Assembly (NCBI GenBank): GCA_001820655.1
Contig: MHQM01000028.1
Span: 1-22,609, forward strand
Reading direction: 5' to 3'
Length of the DNA stretch: 22,609 nt
DNA from: Candidatus Sungbacteria bacterium RIFCSPHIGHO2_02_FULL_52_23
GTDB lineage: Bacteria > Patescibacteriota > Minisyncoccia > Sungbacterales > HO2-52-23
Shown: positions 15,388 to 22,609 of the stretch, in pieces
Layout: each line of letters opens with the position of its first letter
Numbering within the stretch: position 1 is the stretch's first letter
Translations under genes and position numbers: made by a program
Notes under the pieces: model-generated
Told to the model about the DNA's origin: nothing
Databases searched by the model: none
What the model saw: only the letters and a program-made list of their open reading frames with translations

Positions 15388-15804
15388 TTATTTTGTGAGA
15401 TGCAACGCTTTATCGCTTAATGTCTCCCACGCCTCAAATTCCTTGATAATCTCTTGCCTTTCGTCTGCAAGTTTTGCAAGCTCCTCTGGGCTGTAATGAT
15501 TTATGCTTGTCGCGAACCATGATTTCCAATATGCTTGCCATTGTTCTGTCACGCGGAGTAAGCGCTCGTCATCTTTGGCAAACCGTTTTTTGAGTTGCAT
15601 ATAGCGATTCCAAAGATTATTAAAGAGGCGTTTATGTGCTATGAAATTGCGTGTATGGTCTGCAAGTAGTGCATCGTCCACCATTTCATTTTGAGTGGCT
15701 CGCTCCAGATTATCTACAAGATAAGCATCTGTGGAAATCTGAAATCCCTTTGCCTGTTCATCCAATTCGTATATTTTATGCTTTTGTTTTACTGACCCAA
15801 ACAT
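15388..15804 (-). CDS. Hypothetical helical protein next to the RelE-type toxin
   Basis: A 138-residue soluble protein, highly charged and apparently all-helical, with no membrane segment, no cysteine and no motif I recognise. Several aromatic residues cluster in WNRYMQLKKRF and WQAYWKSWF. It starts 9 nt after the relE stop on the same strand and is probably read with that toxin pair. It may be a third component or an unrelated passenger. Confidence 0.7.
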   Translation of the reverse strand: MFGSVKQKHKIYELDEQAKGFQISTDAYLVDNLERATQNEMVDDALLADHTRNFIAHKRLFNNLWNRYMQLKKRFAKDDERLLRVTEQWQAYWKSWFATSINHYSPEELAKLADERQEIIKEFEAWETLSDKALHLTK

Positions 15805-15813
15805 GCCTCACTT

Positions 15814-16071
15814 TTAATATGTCTTTGATGTTCGGCGGCTTATTTCAAATATGCGAATGATGCGTTCCGCTGTCTGGACTTCATACTTGATGCGGTACGC
15901 GCCGATACGCCGTCGCCATGTATCGTCCTCGCCTTCCATTTTTCGGATGTCGCCTGCATAGGGATTTATCGTTAGTTCTTCAAATGCTTTTACGATGCGT
16001 TCCGCATCCGTGCGGGAGATTCTTTTGAGGGTTTTTCTGACGGATGAGTTAACGGTCAAAACCCAGTTCAT
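15814..16071 (-). CDS. RelE/ParE-family toxin
   Basis: An 85-residue protein with the RelE/ParE fold pattern: helical N-terminus (RKTLKRISRTDAERIVKAF), then NPYAGDIRKMEG, the strands WRRRIGAYRIKYEV and the ending IIRIFEISRRTSKTY. RelE members cleave mRNA on the ribosome, while ParE members poison gyrase; the sequence alone does not decide between them, but the basic C-terminal residues and GDIRKM favour a RelE-like nuclease. It overlaps its antitoxin by 23 nt, as typical pairs do. Confidence 0.85.
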   Translation of the reverse strand: MNWVLTVNSSVRKTLKRISRTDAERIVKAFEELTINPYAGDIRKMEGEDDTWRRRIGAYRIKYEVQTAERIIRIFEISRRTSKTY

Positions 16072-16279
16072 GCTTGAGTTGCGGAAGCGTTATATAATCT
16101 CCCCGAGCGAATTCCCTCCGCGCTTTCGCAAGAGCGTTTTTTTCCGCCGCAGTGGGCTTAAATGTTTTTACGGATTTTGTTTTTTTTTGCCAATCAAGAA
16201 ACTCCGCATAGGTGGTGCGGGGGACTGCTATCAGTTCTTTGATGGCGCCAAATCCTTTGGGAATAGTGATTGTTGCCAT
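16049..16279 (-). CDS. Antitoxin of the RelE-type pair
   Basis: A 76-residue protein starting MATITIPKGFGAIKELIAVP and ending LKHELGFDR. The open frame extends further upstream through tig, but this ATG, 13 nt after the tig stop, gives a compact antitoxin. An N-terminal beta-rich part is followed by a charged helical tail (KNALAKARREFARG) suited to wrap the toxin. The family is inferred mainly from position and size. Confidence 0.75.
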   Translation of the reverse strand: MATITIPKGFGAIKELIAVPRTTYAEFLDWQKKTKSVKTFKPTAAEKNALAKARREFARGDYITLPQLKHELGFDR

Positions 16280-16292
16280 AATGGCGATGGTA

Positions 16293-17600
16293 TCATATAT
16301 TCTCCAATAATTCAAATACTTTTTCGTTGCGAAGTACGCCTTGAGTATAGTCATGGAGCTCGCGGGGGTCAATGGCATGTCCGGCTTCTCCACCATTTTC
16401 AAACTGTTTGAGAAACTGATCGGCGCGCTCTTTGATCTCGTCTTCCGTGGGATTGATCTGCTCCTTGCGCGCGATCTCGCGCAGGACCAAAGCCGAGCGT
16501 ACGCGATTCTTCGCTTCATCCCGCCAGTCTTTTTTAAGATCCGCTTCGCTCTTTTTGATGTGCAGGAGATAGTCTTCCCATTGCATGCCAAGGTCTGCGA
16601 CTCCCGCTTTGAGCTCTGCCGCCATCTTGCCGATTTCGGACGCAATCAGTACTTCAGGTACTTCCATCGTGGCTTTTTTGGCGATCTCGGCGATCGTAAG
16701 GCCGCGGATGCGCTGGACTTCTTTCTCGCCTTTTTCCGTCAGGAGTCCTTCGCGGATGTTTGCTTTGAGGGCCTCCACATTCGGAAACGCGCCGAGTCCA
16801 CGAGCGAATTCATCGTCCACAGTCGGAATCATGCGCTCCTGGATGCTTTTCATGATGACTGAAAACTCCAATGTCTTGCCCGCAACCGTAGCATCGCGCC
16901 AGTCGGGGGGTGCCACAAGTGAAAATGTCTTGCGGCCGCCTGCTTCCATGCCGACGAGCTCGTCCTCAAACCCCGGTAGGAATTTCCCTTTGCCGATGAC
17001 GAGCGGATGATTTTTGGAATCCCCTTCGGCGATTTTGACGCCGTCGTGGCGGATCTCAAGATCAATTTCGGCGTGATCGTCTTTTTGCGCGGCGCGCGCG
17101 ACGGCAACCAGCTTCATGCGCGATTCGGCAAGCCATGCGAGCGTTTTGTCTACTTCCTCGTCGCTGACAGTCTGCGCTTTTTTCTCGCCTGTCGCCGATT
17201 TGGCGATCGCGCGCCAGTCGGGAAGTGTGACGGCAGGCATCAGTGCGACTTTGATTGTATAGGTCAGTTCGTTGCCAGGAGCGAGTTTGCTGATCGTAAC
17301 TTCAGGCCTGCCGATCGCGGGATGCTCGGGGGAGAGCTTGCCCTGCTCAAGCAGGATATCGCGGGCTTTGGGATAGGTCTTGCGCACCGCAATCTCTGCC
17401 GCGCGCTCGTAGATCGCGTTTTCTCCCACGCGATTTTTTACGACGTCGTAGGGCGCTTTTCCTTTGCGGAAACCTTCCACCGTTATTTCTTCCGAAATGG
17501 CAGTCGCCGCGGTTTTCAAGTGCGGCTCAAATTCAGGAAAGGGGATTACAACGCGAATTTCTACTTCCGATCCCGGAAGGGTAGTGAGTGATGCATCCAT
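16293..17600 (-). CDS. tig: Trigger factor, ribosome-associated chaperone
   Basis: Folds nascent chains at the ribosome exit tunnel. The 435 residues match the usual 420-450. The ribosome-docking loop GFRKGKAP is at about 43-50. A PPIase (FKBP-like) domain follows, with the pattern GKGKFLPGFEDELVGMEAG, and then the long helical C-terminal chaperone domain. The start is 2 nt after the hicA stop, so it is probably co-transcribed with hicBA and has no room for its own promoter outside that toxin gene. A RelE-type pair follows after 13 nt. Confidence 0.95.
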   Translation of the reverse strand: MDASLTTLPGSEVEIRVVIPFPEFEPHLKTAATAISEEITVEGFRKGKAPYDVVKNRVGENAIYERAAEIAVRKTYPKARDILLEQGKLSPEHPAIGRPEVTISKLAPGNELTYTIKVALMPAVTLPDWRAIAKSATGEKKAQTVSDEEVDKTLAWLAESRMKLVAVARAAQKDDHAEIDLEIRHDGVKIAEGDSKNHPLVIGKGKFLPGFEDELVGMEAGGRKTFSLVAPPDWRDATVAGKTLEFSVIMKSIQERMIPTVDDEFARGLGAFPNVEALKANIREGLLTEKGEKEVQRIRGLTIAEIAKKATMEVPEVLIASEIGKMAAELKAGVADLGMQWEDYLLHIKKSEADLKKDWRDEAKNRVRSALVLREIARKEQINPTEDEIKERADQFLKQFENGGEAGHAIDPRELHDYTQGVLRNEKVFELLENI

Positions 17601-17602
17601 AA

Positions 17603-17833
17603 TTATAGTAAATTCAAAAATTCATCTATGCTCATACAGGACTGCTCAATGATTTTACTCAAGGTTCCTCGTTTCAAATCTCGTGTGTGATATGCAATGG
17701 TTACGCGCGCTTTAGGATTGTCCGGATGTTTTAAAATGTGATGGCTACCGGAGACATGATGAATGAAAAACCCTGCGCGAAGCAGAGCGCGAATGACTTT
17801 TTGAGGGGTCAGCGCGGGGAGCCGCTCGCTCAT
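17603..17833 (-). CDS. hicA: HicA-type mRNA interferase toxin
   Basis: A 76-residue double-stranded-RNA-binding-fold toxin that cleaves mRNA. LTPQKVIRALLRAGF, then HHVSGSHHILKHP with the catalytic His, then TIAYHTRDLKRGTLSKIIEQ are the family pattern. The start is taken in the ATGA overlap with hicB; a longer open frame upstream is hicB in another frame. It ends 2 nt before tig. Confidence 0.93.
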   Translation of the reverse strand: MSERLPALTPQKVIRALLRAGFFIHHVSGSHHILKHPDNPKARVTIAYHTRDLKRGTLSKIIEQSCMSIDEFLNLL

Positions 17834-18105
17834 GCCGGAGTAAGCATCACGCGCAGTTTTTCTTTTACAGGATTTTGTCTCAACGTCTTGTCGCGCGGGA
17901 TCGGCAAGCCCTCTTTCTGCATGCTTTCCAGATAGCAAAGAATCGCGTCTTTGGCCATTTCACGGGCTTCTTTGAGCGTGTCTCCTTCGGTCACCATGCC
18001 CGGCAGTGCGGGGCATGTTACGACATACCCGCCTTCTTCTGCCGGCTCAAAAAGTACCGTATAGCTGTATTCTGCTTGCTCAATTGTTTCTCGTAACTTC
18101 GCCAT
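17830..18105 (-). CDS. hicB: HicB-type antitoxin
   Basis: A 91-residue antitoxin with the partial RNase H fold: YTVLFEPAEEGGYVVTCPALPGMVTEGDTLKEAREMAKDAI split over residues 15-55 is the family core. The short tail after residue 75 has no clear helix-turn-helix or ribbon-helix-helix, so DNA binding for autoregulation may be weak or depend on a partner. It precedes hicA, with a 4-nt overlap. Confidence 0.92.
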   Translation of the reverse strand: MAKLRETIEQAEYSYTVLFEPAEEGGYVVTCPALPGMVTEGDTLKEAREMAKDAILCYLESMQKEGLPIPRDKTLRQNPVKEKLRVMLTPA

Positions 18106-18111
18106 GGTTGA

Positions 18112-18140
18112 AATGTACAGCAGAGATTAACTCTTTGCAA
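18112..18140 (-). promoter_or_regulatory. Possible near-leaderless promoter for hicBA-tig
   Basis: On the minus strand TTGCAA (18135-18140) and TACATT (18112-18117) are 17 nt apart, each four of six to consensus. Transcription would start at or beside the hicB ATG at 18105. Confidence 0.35.
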
Positions 18141-18160
18141 GCGGTCTTATGAGTACTCTC

Positions 18161-18189
18161 TTGACCGAATGCAAACCGTATGCTATATT
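18161..18189 (+). promoter_or_regulatory. Strong sigma-70-type promoter
   Basis: TTGACC at 18161-18166 and TATATT at 18184-18189 are exactly 17 nt apart, one of the best promoter matches in the window. It faces away from hicBA. Because transcription would start near 18196, an upstream ATG at 18149 cannot be the start of the next gene. Confidence 0.7.
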
Positions 18190-18250
18190 CTTTTTAAGAT
18201 TTCTCGCGAGAAGAGGACTCTTTATCAACAAAGAAAGAAAGGCAGCGGAA

Positions 18251-18478
18251 ATGGGTAGCTTCACTGCTAAGAGATTGATTAGGTTACCCCTCTATTGTAC
18301 AAGGGGTATCGGCGTAGAACTCATCGGCATCGAAGAAGGTGCTTTGATAGAGAAGATTGAGGCGTTATGCCAAAAATTTAATGAGGAAATACTCCCTCAA
18401 CTCGGAAAAGGTGCCCTTCCGGCAAAGATCATTGATGGTTTTGAGACCGTCCAATTTATGCCACAAACTATGCTTTAA
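18251..18478 (+). CDS. Small orphan protein, unknown function
   Basis: A 75-residue protein (MGSFTAKRLIRLPLYCTRG to the end QFMPQTML), not recognised. It appears soluble, with two cysteines and a helical middle (ALIEKIEALCQKFNEEIL). The open frame extends to 18149, but the promoter at 18161-18189 favours the ATG at 18251, with a 55-nt leader. It has its own promoter and terminator and is the only + strand gene between clpP and the window end, which supports it as a real unit despite the lack of homology. Confidence 0.55.
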   Translation: MGSFTAKRLIRLPLYCTRGIGVELIGIEEGALIEKIEALCQKFNEEILPQLGKGALPAKIIDGFETVQFMPQTML

Positions 18479-18501
18479 GGTTGGCGCGGTTTAGTCTAGT
18501 C

Positions 18502-18531
18502 TCTCCTGCATGTTGTCTGTGCAGGAGATTT
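18502..18531 (+). terminator. Terminator after the small orphan gene
   Basis: A 9-bp stem TCTCCTGCA (18502-18510) with TGCAGGAGA (18520-18528), then TTTATTTT. It is a modest but well-placed intrinsic terminator. Confidence 0.65.
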
Positions 18532-18585
18532 ATTTTGATAAGAAAGTTTAATAATCAGTATCCAGCTGGCGGACGGAGAGCAATA

Positions 18586-18652
18586 CTATAGCAATCGCGC
18601 GAGAAGCAATGCTACGATGCTTGCGATCTTGATCATCGGGTTGATTGCGGGG
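18586..18652 (-). pseudogene. Remnant of a second hppA 3' end
   Basis: Read on the minus strand this encodes INPMIKIASIVALLLARLL and a stop, preceded by Pro-Ala, the same residues as the end of the intact hppA. By hand count about 57 of 69 bases agree, and all differences are synonymous. The match stops upstream just before the mazF stop codon at 18658. It is too short to be a gene. It marks a second hppA copy, now reduced to its end, with mazEF lying exactly between the two copies. Confidence 0.85.
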
Positions 18653-18657
18653 CGCGA

Positions 18658-19002
18658 TTATCCTGTGAGAAGCCGGAGGATTTTATTCTGGATTTCAGTG
18701 ATGCATACGGAATGTGCTTTTTGTATGAATGCCGCGCGCCGAGTGCGCCAGTCCACGCTTCGGATGTGATCGGATAGCACCACGCCGTTAGTCTTTCCTC
18801 CATGAATCCTGACTTCAAACGGGTATCCTTTTGCGTGAGCAGTAATTGGACAGACAATTGCCAACCCTGTCTTTTCATTGTAGGGGCGTGGAGACAGAAC
18901 TATGGCAGGCCGTCTTTTGGCCTGCTCGCGTCCGCTCTGCGGATCAAAATTGATCCACGCAATGTCTCCGCGGTCTGGGATATACAGCGATTTGCTTACC
19001 AT
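18658..19002 (-). CDS. mazF: MazF/PemK-type mRNA interferase toxin
   Basis: A 114-residue endoribonuclease toxin. RGDIAWINFDPQSGREQAKRRPAIVLSP is the hallmark start (residues about 11-38), followed by GLAIVCPIT and GVVLSDHIRSVDWRTRRA, which carry the catalytic Arg and the Ser/Thr region. It overlaps mazE by 7 nt. Its stop lies 5 nt from the hppA remnant. Confidence 0.95.
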   Translation of the reverse strand: MVSKSLYIPDRGDIAWINFDPQSGREQAKRRPAIVLSPRPYNEKTGLAIVCPITAHAKGYPFEVRIHGGKTNGVVLSDHIRSVDWRTRRAAFIQKAHSVCITEIQNKILRLLTG

Positions 19003-19238
19003 ACCTCACGGCCGCGCGGTTTGCCCCAGTTGGTTTCGGCATGAAGATTCTCGGGCGTGATCATCGCGAGCAGTTCCTTGAGGGATTTCTTCACCTCACG
19101 AGTAGGAGCGATGATAACTTCTTTTCTCTCTTCATATACCCGTACGCGGCTTCCCGGACGTAGCGCAAGTTTCTGGGTGACGCTTTTGGGCAGTCGCACC
19201 GCCAAACTATTGCCCCATTTTTGAATCGTGGTTTCCAT
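18996..19238 (-). CDS. mazE: MazE-type antitoxin (AbrB fold)
   Basis: An 80-residue antitoxin starting METTIQKWGNSLAVRLPKSV, the SpoVT-AbrB DNA-binding pattern, with a C-terminal toxin-binding tail. The frame opens 14 codons earlier, but those codons overlap the -10 region, so the internal ATG is preferred. The pair would be autoregulated at the upstream palindromic sites. Confidence 0.92.
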   Translation of the reverse strand: METTIQKWGNSLAVRLPKSVTQKLALRPGSRVRVYEERKEVIIAPTREVKKSLKELLAMITPENLHAETNWGKPRGREVW

Positions 19239-19259
19239 AGAGATCTTATCACTTATCAT

Positions 19260-19299
19260 GTATACACAAAGTATATACAACCATCGGTAGCGCTGTCAA
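19260..19299 (-). promoter_or_regulatory. mazEF promoter and probable operator
   Basis: On the minus strand a perfect TTGACA (19294-19299) is followed by TATACT (19270-19275, spacer 18) or TATATA (19272-19277, spacer 16). GTATATAC (19271-19278) and GTATAC (19260-19265) are palindromes overlapping and following the -10, suited to MazE binding. Confidence 0.7.
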
Positions 19300-19320
19300 C
19301 TCAACCGCAATGAAGAAGTT

Positions 19321-21303
19321 TTATAATAGCCGCGCGAGGAGCAGGGCTACGATGCTTGCGATTTTGATCATGGGGTTGATGGCGGGGCCCGCGGTGTCTT
19401 TGTAGGGATCGCCTACGGTGTCACCGGTGACTGCGGCCGCATGCGCCGGGGATTTTTTGCCGCCGTAGTTGCCCGCTTCAATGTATTTTTTGGCATTGTC
19501 CCATGCGGCCCCCCCGCTCGTCATCGAGAGCGCTACAAAAAGACCCGTGACAATAGAGCCAATGAGCAGTCCTCCAAGCATGGTCGCGGCATTCGGCCCT
19601 GCAAAGAAGACAATAAGCAGAGGGATGACAATGGGGATCAAGGCGGGGAGGATCATCTGGCGGAGTGCCGCGCGGGTTACGATATCCACGGCTTTGTCAT
19701 ACTGCGGTTTTGCCGTGCCCTCCATGATGCCGCTGATCTCGCGGAATTGCCTGCGCACTTCTTCCACGACACCCTGTGCGGCGCGGCCCACTGCGCGCAT
19801 TGCCATGGATGCGAAAAGGTAGGGCATCATGCCGCCGATAAACAGGCCCGCCATGACGTACGGATCGGAGAGGTCAAATGATATGAAATGTCCGAAGCTT
19901 TTGAGCTCCTCTACGTAGGACGCAAAGAGCACGAGGGAGGCCAGGCCCGCGGATGCGATGGCATATCCTTTGGTAACGGCTTTGGTAGTGTTGCCGACGG
20001 CATCCAGTGCATCGGTGATCGTGCGTACTTCCTCTGGAAGTCCCGCCATTTCGGCAATGCCTCCTGCGTTGTCGGTGATCGGGCCGAATGCGTCAATGGC
20101 GACGATGATGCCTGCCATGGAGAGCATGGTCATCGCGGCGATCGCGACGCCATACAGTCCCGCCGCCGTGAATGCGGTGAGCATGCCTGCGGTGATGATG
20201 ATGATTGGCAGTGCCACCGACTCAAGTGAAAACGCAAGGCCGATGATGATATTGGTGCCGTGTCCGGTGAGCGATGCGCGCGCGATGGATTTTACCGGAC
20301 GGAAGCTTTTTGACGTATAGTATTCCGTCGCGACCATCATGAGGGCGGTGACACCGATGCCTGCAAGTGACGCGATGAAAAACGGATTGACGAGCGGCCG
20401 CGCAAGGAGAGATGCAAAAAGCGGCCAGAGAGCGGCGAGCGCCAATACGGATGATGCGAGGAGCCCTCGGTAGAGTCCGCGCATAATCCCGGATTCTTTT
20501 TTGACGCGGACGACGAGCGTGCCTGCGATGGATGCCAAGATTGAGATGCCGCCTATCATAAGCGGCAGGAGCGTCATTGTGTCATTGCCCGGCGACAAGA
20601 GCGATCCCAATAGCATCGCCGCGATTGCGGTGACGGCATATGTCTCAAAGAGGTCGGCCGCCATGCCGGCACAGTCGCCGACATTGTCGCCGACATTGTC
20701 CGCGATGACTGCGGGATTGCGCGGATCGTCTTCGGGGATGCCGGCTTCCACTTTGCCGACAAGATCCGCTCCGACATCAGCGCCTTTGGTATAGATGCCG
20801 CCGCCGAGGCGCGCGAATACCGAGATCAGCGAGCCTCCAAACGCAAGGCCGATGAGCGGCGTGACATTTTGCGCGATGTAGTAAAAAAGACTGACGGAGA
20901 AAAGTCCAAGGCCTACGACGAGGAATCCTGTGACCGATCCTCCGAGGAATGCGACGCGGAAGGCTTTGGAGAGGCCGGACTTTGCCGCTTCAGCCGTCCT
21001 GACGTTGGCATCCACCGATGTCATCATGCCGACATACCCTGCGACGGCTGACGCAATAGCGCCCACGAGAAATCCTACGGCAGTCATGCCGTCAAACGCA
21101 ATCCAGAGAAGCGGAGCCACGATGATGGCTACCGCGCCGACAGTCATGTTTTGGCGTTTGAGATACGCGCGGGAACCTTCCTTGATGGCGCCCGATATCT
21201 CAAGCTGGGCGCCGCCGCCGGTCGGATATTGCCGGATCACGTACAGCAGGATCAGCGCAAACACGATGGAGACAAGCGATGAAATGATGGGAAATAGAAT
21301 CAT
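19321..21303 (-). CDS. hppA: K+-independent proton-pumping membrane pyrophosphatase
   Basis: Hydrolyses pyrophosphate and pumps protons across the membrane. The 660 residues with about 16 membrane helices match the family. Active-site signatures are YTKGADVGADLVGKVE (171-186), DNVGDNVGD (202-210), DNAGGIAEMA (411-420) and GDTVGDPYKDT (627-637). GNTTKAVT puts Lys at 441 and Thr at 444, the pair known for K+-independent H+-pumps, where K+-dependent ones have Ala. Its last 21 codons recur at 18586-18652. It has no Shine-Dalgarno; a heptamer array lies just upstream. It probably follows nusA in one transcript. Confidence 0.97.
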   Translation of the reverse strand: MILFPIISSLVSIVFALILLYVIRQYPTGGGAQLEISGAIKEGSRAYLKRQNMTVGAVAIIVAPLLWIAFDGMTAVGFLVGAIASAVAGYVGMMTSVDANVRTAEAAKSGLSKAFRVAFLGGSVTGFLVVGLGLFSVSLFYYIAQNVTPLIGLAFGGSLISVFARLGGGIYTKGADVGADLVGKVEAGIPEDDPRNPAVIADNVGDNVGDCAGMAADLFETYAVTAIAAMLLGSLLSPGNDTMTLLPLMIGGISILASIAGTLVVRVKKESGIMRGLYRGLLASSVLALAALWPLFASLLARPLVNPFFIASLAGIGVTALMMVATEYYTSKSFRPVKSIARASLTGHGTNIIIGLAFSLESVALPIIIITAGMLTAFTAAGLYGVAIAAMTMLSMAGIIVAIDAFGPITDNAGGIAEMAGLPEEVRTITDALDAVGNTTKAVTKGYAIASAGLASLVLFASYVEELKSFGHFISFDLSDPYVMAGLFIGGMMPYLFASMAMRAVGRAAQGVVEEVRRQFREISGIMEGTAKPQYDKAVDIVTRAALRQMILPALIPIVIPLLIVFFAGPNAATMLGGLLIGSIVTGLFVALSMTSGGAAWDNAKKYIEAGNYGGKKSPAHAAAVTGDTVGDPYKDTAGPAINPMIKIASIVALLLARLL

Positions 21304-21309
21304 ATAATT

Positions 21310-21337
21310 GGAATTAGGAATGAGGAATTAGGAAGTA
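21310..21337. repeat. GGAATTA-type heptamer array between nusA and hppA
   Basis: Four consecutive heptamers GGAATTA, GGAATGA, GGAATTA and GGAAGTA on the + strand, 7 nt upstream of the hppA start, which is on the opposite strand. It is the same unit as at 13035-13060, but here it cannot serve as a ribosome site because the sense strand reads TAATTCC. Confidence 0.75.
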
Positions 21338-21377
21338 TGGAATAGTAAGAGAGAAAACTCTTTCCATGATTCCTGAT

Positions 21378-22609
21378 TCATTCTTCATTATTCGGTTGAG
21401 TTACTGGTTCTGATTCGGTTTCTTGTGAGAGCGCCGCGCTTTCATCGGATACGGGCGTTGAAGGCGCGCGTACGTCAATCTTCCATCCGGTCAGTTTTGC
21501 CGCAAGGCGCACGTTTTGCCCGCGCTTGCCGATCGCAAGCGAGAGCTGATCATCCGGTACGGTGACGCGCGCTTCGCGCCGCCGCTCATCAAGCTCCACG
21601 GATACCACTTTTGCGGGCGAGAGCGAGTTTGCGATCAGTTCTTTGGGGTCGTCCGACCAGCTGATGATGTCAATTTTTTCTCCGCCGAGCTCCTGGATGA
21701 CGGTAGATACGCGCACGCCTTTTTGTCCCACGAGCGAGCCTACGGGATCCACGCCGCCTTCATGCGATGTCGCCGCGATCTTGGAGCGCGAGCCGGGCTC
21801 GCGGGCGACCGCTTTGATTTCCACGGCGCCCGAAGCGATTTCCGGCACTTCAAGTTCAAAGAGTTTGCGCAAAAGCCGCGGGTTGGCGCGCGAGAGAAAG
21901 ACTCCCGGTCCCCGCGGGTTTTTTTCCACAAGCGCTATCAAGACTTTGACGCGTTCGCCGATCCGGTAGTGCTCTCCGGGGATCTGCTCCTCGGGAGGCA
22001 GAACTCCGGCGGAGCGCCCGATGTCTATATATATGTTGCGGCCTTCCATGCGCTGTACCAGGCCGCTTACGATTTCGCCTTCTTTGTCTTTGTACTCGTC
22101 AAATACGGCTTCGCGTTCCGCTTCGCGGATACGCTGGAGAATGACCTGTTTTGCGGTTTGCGCCGCAATACGTCCGTATCCGGCTACTTCGTCATACGGC
22201 ATGGGAAATGTCAGCTCCTCTCCGGGTTCCACGTCGGGCTTGATCTTTTTTGCATCCTCCACCATGAGATGCTTTTCGGGATTGAAGCGGACCTTTTTTT
22301 CTGCCGAAACTTCCTCATCTTCCTGTTCAAACTGATGGCGCCTGCCCGTGGGCGGCGGCTCCGGTATAGGCTCTTCGCCCTCCTCTTCTTCAGGCTTGAT
22401 CATGGTTTCGTCCACGACGATTTTGACCTGCGTCATGGCAACCTTGCCGGTATCGGGATCAAGTTTCGCGCGTATGATCTGACCGCGCTTGCCGTAGTCG
22501 CGCTTGTAGGCTGCCGCGAGCGCCATTTCAATCGTTTCAAAAATCTTCTCGCGCGGTATTCCTTTTTCGTCGGCGATCTGTTGGATCGCGGACGCGAATG
22601 ATTTGAGAT
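21378..22609 (-). CDS. nusA: Transcription factor NusA, 5' end cut by the window
   Basis: Controls pausing, termination and antitermination of RNA polymerase. The frame stays open to the window edge and reads LKSFASAIQQIADEKG, the usual NusA N-terminus, so only a few residues are missing; the ATG at 22526 is internal. In order come the N-terminal polymerase-binding domain, an acidic insert of about 70 residues (EEEEGEEP onward), an S1 domain (GEIVSGLVQRMEGRNIYIDIG), and two KH domains with DPVGSLVGQKGVRV and LSLAIGKRGQNVRLAAKLTGW. The tail is short and acidic, with no repeats like those of E. coli. It is the first gene of the nusA-hppA pair. Confidence 0.95.
   Translation of the reverse strand, partial: LKSFASAIQQIADEKGIPREKIFETIEMALAAAYKRDYGKRGQIIRAKLDPDTGKVAMTQVKIVVDETMIKPEEEEGEEPIPEPPPTGRRHQFEQEDEEVSAEKKVRFNPEKHLMVEDAKKIKPDVEPGEELTFPMPYDEVAGYGRIAAQTAKQVILQRIREAEREAVFDEYKDKEGEIVSGLVQRMEGRNIYIDIGRSAGVLPPEEQIPGEHYRIGERVKVLIALVEKNPRGPGVFLSRANPRLLRKLFELEVPEIASGAVEIKAVAREPGSRSKIAATSHEGGVDPVGSLVGQKGVRVSTVIQELGGEKIDIISWSDDPKELIANSLSPAKVVSVELDERRREARVTVPDDQLSLAIGKRGQNVRLAAKLTGWKIDVRAPSTPVSDESAALSQETESEPVTQPNNEE

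Noticed and set aside
21516..22601. 361-codon + strand open frame
   Set aside because: It is antisense to nusA, with no recognisable domain and a low-complexity Phe/Arg/Asp composition.

Overview
The window looks like a piece of a Candidate Phyla Radiation (Patescibacteria, probably Parcubacteria-type) chromosome. This is inferred from compact spacing, sparse Shine-Dalgarno signals, ATGA gene overlaps that show TGA is a stop, a NusA with a long acidic insert, a K+-independent membrane pyrophosphatase, short membrane-anchored cupredoxins, and many toxin-antitoxin modules next to housekeeping genes. No rRNA, tRNA or CRISPR array was seen.

Left half (150-11057, all + strand) is an accessory cell-envelope locus. 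It starts with a membrane-anchored TPR protein carrying about 30 Phe-Tyr-Pro tetrapeptides around an InlB-like beta domain. Next comes a one-domain cupredoxin, then six tandem, overlapping paralogs (P1-P6, 2584-9810) of an exported, cysteine-paired family that I do not recognise. Two more cupredoxins close the locus. The six paralogs share three His motifs: HxxxH, GC[YFH]HG and C[YFL]HxxGH. Their exported parts hold 20, 20, 20, 18, 14 and 14 cysteines, and the losses occur in pairs. The array is split into P1-P3 and P4-P6 by a promoter followed by a structured repeat. I regard this array plus its cupredoxins as the best candidate for an undescribed system, probably an extracytoplasmic, disulfide-rich, metal- or redox-related one. 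The function is inference.

Right half (11116-22609) is housekeeping: rny (RNase Y), gpmI (phosphoglycerate mutase), clpP, tig (trigger factor), hppA (H+-pyrophosphatase) and nusA (cut by the window edge). Three toxin-antitoxin modules are threaded through it. hicBA lies 2 nt upstream of tig, a RelE-type pair lies between tig and clpP, and mazEF lies downstream of hppA. The mazEF cassette sits between the hppA 3' end and a second, synonymously diverged copy of that same 3' end, which suggests integration into a gene end with restoration of the gene.

Non-coding structure is rich. There are bidirectional terminators at both convergent gene junctions. A repeat with three conserved boxes (two copies plus a partial one) shows compensatory changes in a possible alternative-pairing stem. 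A roughly 200-bp imperfect palindrome has 19-bp perfect arms, one of which supplies a stop codon. The same GGAATTA heptamer array occurs in two intergenic gaps.
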